Shown in pieces: positions 39,701-48,391 of a stretch of 64,000 bases of DNA. The number at the start of each line of letters is the position of its first letter. Position 1 is the stretch's first letter. This DNA is from Salvelinus alpinus (lineage: Eukaryota; Chordata; Actinopteri; Salmoniformes; Salmonidae): contig NC_092092.1 of the NCBI RefSeq assembly GCF_045679555.1, positions 19,886,469 to 19,950,468 on the forward strand, written 5' to 3'. The translations under genes and the position numbers were made by a program. Below the pieces are notes generated by a model. It worked only from the letters and a program-made list of their open reading frames with translations, searched no databases and was not told the DNA's origin.

Positions 39701-42700
39701 TCAAACTCCTGAACAGATCAGCTTTAATATTGCAGATATACTGAACACAAATATAAATGCAACATGTAAAGTGTTGGTCCCATGTTTCATGAGCTGAAAT
39801 AAATGATCCCCGAATATTTTCCATATCCACAAAAAACTTTTCTACACAAATTAGTTTACATCCCTGTTAGTGAGCATTTCTTCTTTGACAAGATAATCCA
39901 TCCACCTGACAGGTGTGGCATATCAAGAAGCTGATTCAACAGCATGATCATTACACAGGTGCACCTTGTGCTGGGGTCAATAAAAGGTCACTAAAATGTG
40001 CAGTTTTGGCACACAACACAATGCCACAGATGTCTCAAGTTGAGGGAGTGTGCAATTGGCATACTGACTGCAGGAATGTCCGCCAGAGCTGTTGCCAGAG
40101 AATTGAATGTTCATTTCTCTACCATAAGCCGCCTCTAACATCGTGTTGCAGTACGTCCAACCGGCCTCACAACCGCAGACCACGTGTAACCACGCCAGCC
40201 CAGGACCTCCACATCCTGCTTCTTCACCTGTGGGGATCGTCTGAGGCCAGCCATCCAGACAGCTGATGAAACTATGGGTTTGCAGAACCAAAGAATTTCT
40301 GCACAAACCGTCTCAGGGAAGCTCATCTGCATGCTCATCATCCTCACCAGGATCTTGACCTGACTGCAGTTCTGCGTCGTAACCGACTTCAGTGGGCAAA
40401 TGGTCACTGTGACCAACAGATGCATATCTGTATTCCCAGTTATGTGAAATTCATAGGTTGGGGCCTAATACATTTATTTCAATTGACAGATTTTCTTATA
40501 TGAACTATAACTCTTTGAAATCGTTGCATGTTGCGTTTATATTTTTGTTCAGTGTATATACACAATTTGGCGGCCAGGTCTCCTTCTGTATTTGTTAGAT
40601 TGTAATGGTATGTTGTCTAGTCTTGTTGTATTGTTTGTTTGCATCCTGCTTGACATTGTTAAAAACAAAAGAGTGTAAAAGTTTGTTAAGGTGAAAGTTC
40701 AGGGTTAGGTCTCGGGGGTAGGTAGCCCGAGCGGCTAAGGAGTTGGGCCTGTAGCCGAAAGGTCGCCTTCTGGATTCCCGGGCTAGGCGCTTGGGAAAAA
40801 AGGGAGAAATTGATCTGGCAACTGGAGAGCTGCTGGGTTCATATCCTAATAATAATCCCCTACCATTGGGCTCTTGAGCAAGGCCTTTAACCACACAACA
40901 TGCTCTCCATCCAGGGGTGCTGCACTGCAGCTTTACCCTGTGCTACTCTCAACTGTGTGTCTGTGTGATGTGTGGGAGGGGTTGAGAAATGAAGAGAGCA
41001 GAAGATAATTTCCCGTTGTTCGCTGTAACTATGGACAATAAAGTTATATTGTAACAGGTAGGAAAAAACGTTTCAACATTTGACTTAGGTGTTTCCTGTA
41101 TCTTGTTGTGTGTGTTGCCCAGTGATGTCTCCTCCACAGCTCTCGACACACTCCCCCGTCGAGGCTTGGAACATTTAAAGGTCCTGATTGCCCGTTCTAC
41201 CCCGTACCTGAAGACTCTACCTCCTCTAGAAAGCCTCCTAGAGCTGGAGGTGGCAGAGATCACTTACCCCAGCCATTGCTGTGCCTTCCACACCTGGCGA
41301 CGCAAAGACAAGTAGGTACACATGCATAAATATTTCTAAAACTAAAAGCATTGTATTTGGGACAAATCATTCACTAAACCCTAAACCTCAACTAAATATT
41401 GTAATAAATCATGTGAAAATTTAGTTGGGGTGACCAAACTGCTTGGAGTGTAAACTGTCATGGTCAAAACATGTTGATACACCAGTAGCTAAAATGGGGA
41501 GAAGTCTGTCCATTTATAAAGCCTTTTTAACAACACCATCAACAAGGCAGGTCCTACAGGCCCTAGTTTTGTCGCACCTGCACTACTCTTCAGTCGTGTG
41601 GTCAGGTGCCACAAAGAGAGACCTCGAAAAATTACAATTGGTTCAGAACTGGGCAGCACGGCTGGCCCTTAAATGTACACGGAGAGCTAGCATTAATAAT
41701 AAACATGTAAATCTCTCATGGCTCAAAGTGGAGGATGAATTGAGTTAATCACTACCAGTTATTGTAAGAAGTGTTGACATGCTGAATGCACCGAGGTGTC
41801 TGTCTAAACTACTAGCACACAGCTCAGACACCCATGCATACCCCACAAGACATGCCACCAAAGGCCTCTTCACAATCCCCAAGTCAAGAACAGACTATGG
41901 GAGGTGCACAGTACTACATAGAGCCATGGTTACATGGAACTCTTTTCCACATCAGCTAACTGATGCAAGCAGTAGAATCAGATTTTTAAAAACATTTAAA
42001 AAAACACCTTATGGAACAGTGGGGACTGAAGAGACACACACAGGCACAGACACACATACACATGATAAGACACGCACGTACACATGGATGTTGTATTGTA
42101 ATTACAGTGAAGTCGGAAGTTTACGTACACCTCACAATTCCTGACATTTAATCCTAGTAAACATTCCCTGTCTTAGGTCAGTTAGGATTACCACTTTTTT
42201 TTTAAGAATGTGAAATGTCATAATAATAGTAGAAAGAATGCTTCACGGTTGGGATGGTGTTCTTCGGCTTGCAAGCCTCCCCCTTTTTCCTCCAAACATA
42301 ACGATGGTCATTATGGCTAAACAGTTCTATTTTTGTTTCATCAGACCAGAGGACATTTCTCCAAAAAGTACAATCTTTGTCCCCATGTGCAGTTGCAAAC
42401 CGTAGTCTGGCTTTTTTATGGCGGTTTTGGAGCAGTGGCTTCTTCCTTTCTGAGCGGCCTTTCAGGTTATGTCAATATAGGACTCGTTTTACTGTGGATA
42501 TAGATACTTTTGTACCCGTTTCCTCCAGCATCTTCACAAGGTCCTTTGCTGTTGTTCTAGGATTGATTTGCACTTTTTGCACCAAAGTAGGTTAATCTCT
42601 AGGAGACAGAACGCGTCTCCTACCTGAGCGGTATGACGGCTGCGTGGTCCCATGGTGTTTATACTTGCGTACTATTGTTTGTACAGGTGAACGTGGTACC

Positions 42701-45700
42701 TTCAGGCGTTTGGAAATTGCTCCCAAGGATGAACCAGACTTGTGGAGGTCTACATTTTTTTTCTGAGGTCTTGGCTGATTTCTTTTGATTTTCCCATGAT
42801 GTCAAGCAAAGAGGCACTGAGTTTGAAGGTTGGCCTTGAAATACATCCACAGGTACACCTCCAATTGACCCAAATTATGTCAATTAGCCTATCAGAAGCT
42901 TCTAAAGCCATGACATAATTTTCTGGAATTTTCCAAGATGTTTAAAGGCACAGTCAACTTAGTGTATGTAAACTTCTGACCCACTGGAATTGTGATACAG
43001 TGAATGATAACTGAAATAATCTGTCTGTTAACAATTGTTGGAAAAAGTACCTGTGTCATGCACAAAGTAGATATCCTAACCGACTTGCCAAAACTATAGT
43101 TTGTTAACAAGAAATGTGTGGAGTGGTTGAAAAACGAGTTTTAATGACTCCAACGTAAGTGTATGTAAACTTCCGATTTCAACTGTATGTGATAGTGGAG
43201 TAGTGGCCTGAGGGAACACACTAAATGTATTGGGTAAAGTGTTAGGAAATGTAATGTCATGTAATATTTTAAATTGTATATAGCTGCCTTAATGTTGCTG
43301 GACCCCAGGAAGAGTAGCTGCTGCCGTGGCAGTAGCTAATGCTGATCCTTAATAAATACAAATACACATAGGTGCTCATCACAGGTACACACAAAGGTTG
43401 ACACTCAAGGGTCTACTCTAACCTTTTCTCTTTATCCATCCAAAGGGAAAAAGTTGTCCATGCACTCTCTCCGAACCTCAGAAGGCTGTGCGATGACGAT
43501 GATGAAATCATGTAAGACAATATTTCCACTATGTATCAGGGGAAAGTTCTGTCATCAGGCTTTCGAAATGTTTTTCCCTTGATTGCCCATTTTCTTTTTG
43601 GGGGGGGCGGTCTCTACCTCTACACCTAACGTTGAGCAAATCCATGTTGTCTTCCCCTTTTCTACAGGGACCACTCAGCAGACATTGTGACAGACCTGTA
43701 CGACATCAACCTCCAATACCCAGACCTGCAGCTGAGCCTGTGTCCTGGACCCTTCCAGTGCACCCCGGAGTCCGACGCTTTCAACCCCTGTGAGGACCTG
43801 CTGGGGTACTCCTTCCTCCGCTCAGTCACCTGGCTCATCACTGTATTTGCTGTGGCCGGGAACATGGCCGTGCTGGTCGTACTGATCATCAGGTGAAGGG
43901 AGAGAAAGAGATTTAGGATTAACTAGAGTGGTCAATGTCATAGACTTGCATGTCTCTGGACAAGTGTGCTGATAATGCCAACCATCTTTGTCAGGGATAG
44001 ATTCCAAAACAATTGAATTGGAATGAATGGATAGTAATCGATTTAATTCTATAGGAAAGAATGTGCTCAACTCTTATCGTCTTGCTTAAACTGACAGTGT
44101 GTGGTCTACTAAGAAATGTTGCTTGAATAAGAAAAATATAATTAAAACAATGCTTTAATTGCAACTTATATTCAAGTAATTGAATATCTTTTTTACATTT
44201 TTGATCATTCTGCTCACCAGCCACCAGAAGCTCAATGTCTCTCGGTTCCTGATCTGTAACCTGGCCTTCGCAGACCTCTGCATGGGGATCTACCTCCTCC
44301 TCATTGCAGCCATGGACTACCACTCACGCAAGGTACGTAGCCCAAAGGCTTAGAGAGGTATATCAGAAGGTCACTGGTTCAAGTCTCAAGTTGGGCTATG
44401 AAAAGGTGGGGACTGAACTGGCTTCTGTAGGGCTGCTCTTTTCAGTTCAGTACATTACTGCAAACGACCTACCAATGAACCCTTGAGCAAGGCACGACTT
44501 AACCCCTAAACTTCTCCAGGGGGGCTGCACTGCGACTGACCCTGTAATGCTTGCTTTCCAATGTTTTTATTTCTGTAATGACCCTTTCCTATTTGGACAC
44601 TAAAGTTGTATTGTATTTTATTGTAGGAGTTCTAGTCTATATCCAATAATAAAGTTGCATTTTATTGTAGAAGTTCTAGTCCATATCCAATAATAAAGTT
44701 GTATTGTTTGTAGGAGTTCTAATCCATATCCAATAATAAAGTTGTGTTGTAGAAGTTCTAGTCCATATCCAATAATAAAGTTGTATTGTAGGAGTTCTAA
44801 TCCATATCCAATAATAAAGTTGTATTGTAGGAGTTCTAATCCATATCCAATAATAAAGTTGTATTGTTGGAGTTCTAGTCCATATCCAATAATAAAGTTG
44901 TATTTTATTGTAGGAGTTCTAGTCCATATCCAATAATAAAGTTGTATTGTTGGAGTTCTAATCCATATCCAATAATAAAGTTGTATTGTAGGAGTTCTAG
45001 TCCATATCCAATAATAAAGTTGTATTGTAAGAGTTCTAGTCCATATCCAATAATAAAGTTGTATTGTTAGAGTTCTAATCCATATCCAATAATAAAGTTG
45101 TATTGTAGGAGTTCTAGTCCATATCCAATAATAAAGTTGTATTGTAAGAGTTCTAGTCCATATCCAATAATAAAGTTGTATTGTAGGAGTTCTAGTCCAT
45201 ATCCAATAATAAAGTTGTATTGTAGGAGTTCTAGTCCATATCCAATAAGTTGTATTTTATTGTAGGAGTTCTAGTCCATTTCCAATAATAAAGTTATATT
45301 GTAGGAGTTCTAGTCCATATCCAATAATAAAGTTGTATTGTAGGAGTTCTAGTCCATATCCAATAGTAAAGTTTTATTTTTATTGTAGGAGTTCTAGTCC
45401 ATATCCAATAATAAAGTTGTATTGTTGGAGTTCTAATCCATATCCAATAATAAAGTTGTATTGTAGGAGTTCTAGTCCATATCCAATAATAAAGTTGTAT
45501 TGTAAGAGTTCTAGTCCATATCCAATAATAAAGTTGTATTGTTAGAGTTCTAATCCATATCCAATAATAAAGTTGTATTGTAGGAGTTCTAGTCCATATC
45601 CAATAATAAAGTTGTATTGTAAGAGTTCTAGTCCATATCCAATAATAAAGTTGTATTGTAGGAGTTCTAGTCCATATCCAATAATAAAGTTGTATTGTAA

Positions 45701-48351
45701 GAGTTCTAGTCCATTTCCAATAATAAAGTTATATTGTAGGAGTTCTAGTCCATATCCAATAATAAAGTTGTATTGTAGGAGTTCTAGTCCATATCCAATA
45801 GTAAAGTTTTATTTTTATTGTAGGAGTTCTAATCCATATCCAATAATAAAGTTGTGTTGTAGGAGTTCTAGTCCATATCCAAAAATAAAGTTGTATTGTA
45901 GGAGTTCTAGTCCATATCCAATAATAAAGTTGTATTGTAGGAGTTCTAGTCCATATCCAATAATAAAGTTGTATTGTAGGAGTTCTAGTCCATATCCAAT
46001 AATAAAGTTATTGTATTGTAAGACTTCTTGTCCATATCTATAATCATAAAGTTGTATTGTAGGAGTTCTAATCCATATCCAATAATAAAGTTGTATTGTA
46101 GGAGTTCTAGTCCATATCCAATAATAAAGTTGTATTGTAAGAGTTCTAGTCCATATCCAATAATAAAGTTGTATTGTAGGAGTTCTAGTCCATATCCAAT
46201 AATAAAGTTGTTTTGTAGGAGTTCTAGTCCATATCCAATAATAAAGTTGTATTGTAAGAGTTCTAGTCCATATCCAATAATAAAGTTGTATTGTAGGAGT
46301 TCTAGTCCATATCCAATAATAAAGTTGTATTGTTGGAGTTCTAGTCCATATCCAATAATAAAGTTGTATTGTAGGAGTTCTAGTCCATATCCAATAATAA
46401 AGTTGTATTGTTTGAGTTGTAGTCCATATCCAATAATAAAGTTGTATTGTAGGAGTTCTAGTCCATATCTAATAATAAAGTTGTATTTTATTGTAGGAGT
46501 TCTAGTCCATATCCAATAATAAAGTTGTATTGTAGGAGTTCTAGTCCATATCCAATAATAAAGTTGTATTGTAAGAGTTCTAATCCATATCCAATAATAA
46601 AGTTGTATTGTAGGAGTTCTAGTCCATATCCAATAAAGTTGTTTTGTAGGAGTTCTAGTCCATATCCAATAATAAAGTTGTATTGTAAGAGTTCTAGTCC
46701 ATATCCAATAATAAAGTTGTATTGTAGGAGTTCTAATCCATATCCAATAATAAAGTTGTATTGTAGGAGTTCTAGTCCATATCTAATAATAAAGTTGTAT
46801 TGTAGGAATTCTAGTCCATATCCAATAATAAAGTTGTATTGTAGGAGTTCTAGTCCATATCTAATAATAAAGTTCTATTATATTGTAGGAATTCTAGTCC
46901 ATATCTAATAATAAAGTTCTATTATATTGTAGGAATACTACAACCACGCCACGTTCTGGCAGACGGGTGCGGGCTGTGGCGTGGCGGGGTTCCTGACGGT
47001 GTTCGCCAGCGAGCTGTCCGTCTACACACTGACCATGATAACGTTAGAGCGGTGGCACACCATCACCAACGCCATGCACAAGAACAAGAGGCTGCGGCTG
47101 AGGCATGTGGTAGCCATGATGGCTGGGGGGTGGGGCTTCTCCCTATTGGCCGCTCTGCTTCCTGTCCTCGGGGTCAGCAGCTACACTAAGGTCAGCAAAA
47201 TTTGTAAATATACGTTGAACAAAAATATAAACTCAACATGTAAAGTGTTGGTCCCATGTTTCATGAGCTGAAATAAAAGATCCCATACATTTTCCATATG
47301 CACAAGAAGCTTATTTCTCTCAAAATGTGTGCACAAATCTGTTTACATCACTGTTACTTCGCATTTCTCCTTTGCCAAGATAATCCATCCACCTGACATG
47401 TGTGGCATATCAAGAAGCTGATTAAATAGCACGATCATTACACACTTTGTGCTGGGGACAATAAAAGGCCACTCTAAACTGTGCAGTTTTGTCATACAAC
47501 ACAATGCCACAGATGTGTCAAGTTTTGAGGGAGCATGCAATTGGCATGCTGACTGCAGGAATGTCCACCAGAGCTGTTTCCAGAGAATTTTATGTTCATT
47601 TCTCTACCATAAGCCGCCTCCATTTTCTCTACCACTTCCAACCGGGCTCACAACCGCAGACCACGCGTATTGCATCGTGTGGGCAAGAAGTTTGCTGTTG
47701 GCGGTGGGGTTATGGTATGGGAAGGCATAAGCTACGGACAACAAACACAATTGTGTTTTATCAATGGCAATTTGAATGCACAGAGATACTGTGACGAGAT
47801 CCTGAGGCCCATTGTCCTGCCATTACCTCATGTTTCAGCATGATAATGCCTGGCCCAATGTCGCATGGATCTGTACATATAACATGGAATCTGAAAATGG
47901 CCTAGTTTTTCCATGGCTTGCATACTCACCAGACCCGTCACCCATTGAGCATGTTTGGGATGCTCTAGTTCAACGTCTACGACAGCGTCTTCCAGTTCCG
48001 CCAATATCCAGCAACTTTGCACAGCCATTGAAGAGGAGTGGGACAACATTGCACAGGCCACAATCAACAGCCTGATCAACTCTATGCAAAGGACATGTGT
48101 CGCGCTGCATGAGGCAAATGGTGTTCACACCAGATACTGACTGGTTTTCTGATCCACACCCCTAACTTTTTTTTAAGGTATCTGTGACCAACAGATGCAT
48201 ATTTGTATTCCCAGTCATGTGGAATCCATAGATTAGGGAGTAATGAATTCATTTCAACTAACTGATTTCCTTATATGAACTGCAACTCAGTAAAATCTTT
48301 GAAATTGTTGCATGCTGCGTTTATATTTTTATATTATGTTGCGTTTATGTT

Positions 48352-48391
<40 letters not shown>

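Noticed and set aside
44742..46908. Open frames reading [13 protein letters not shown] repeats
   Set aside because: They translate the 39-bp intron repeat and lie between two real exons of the receptor.
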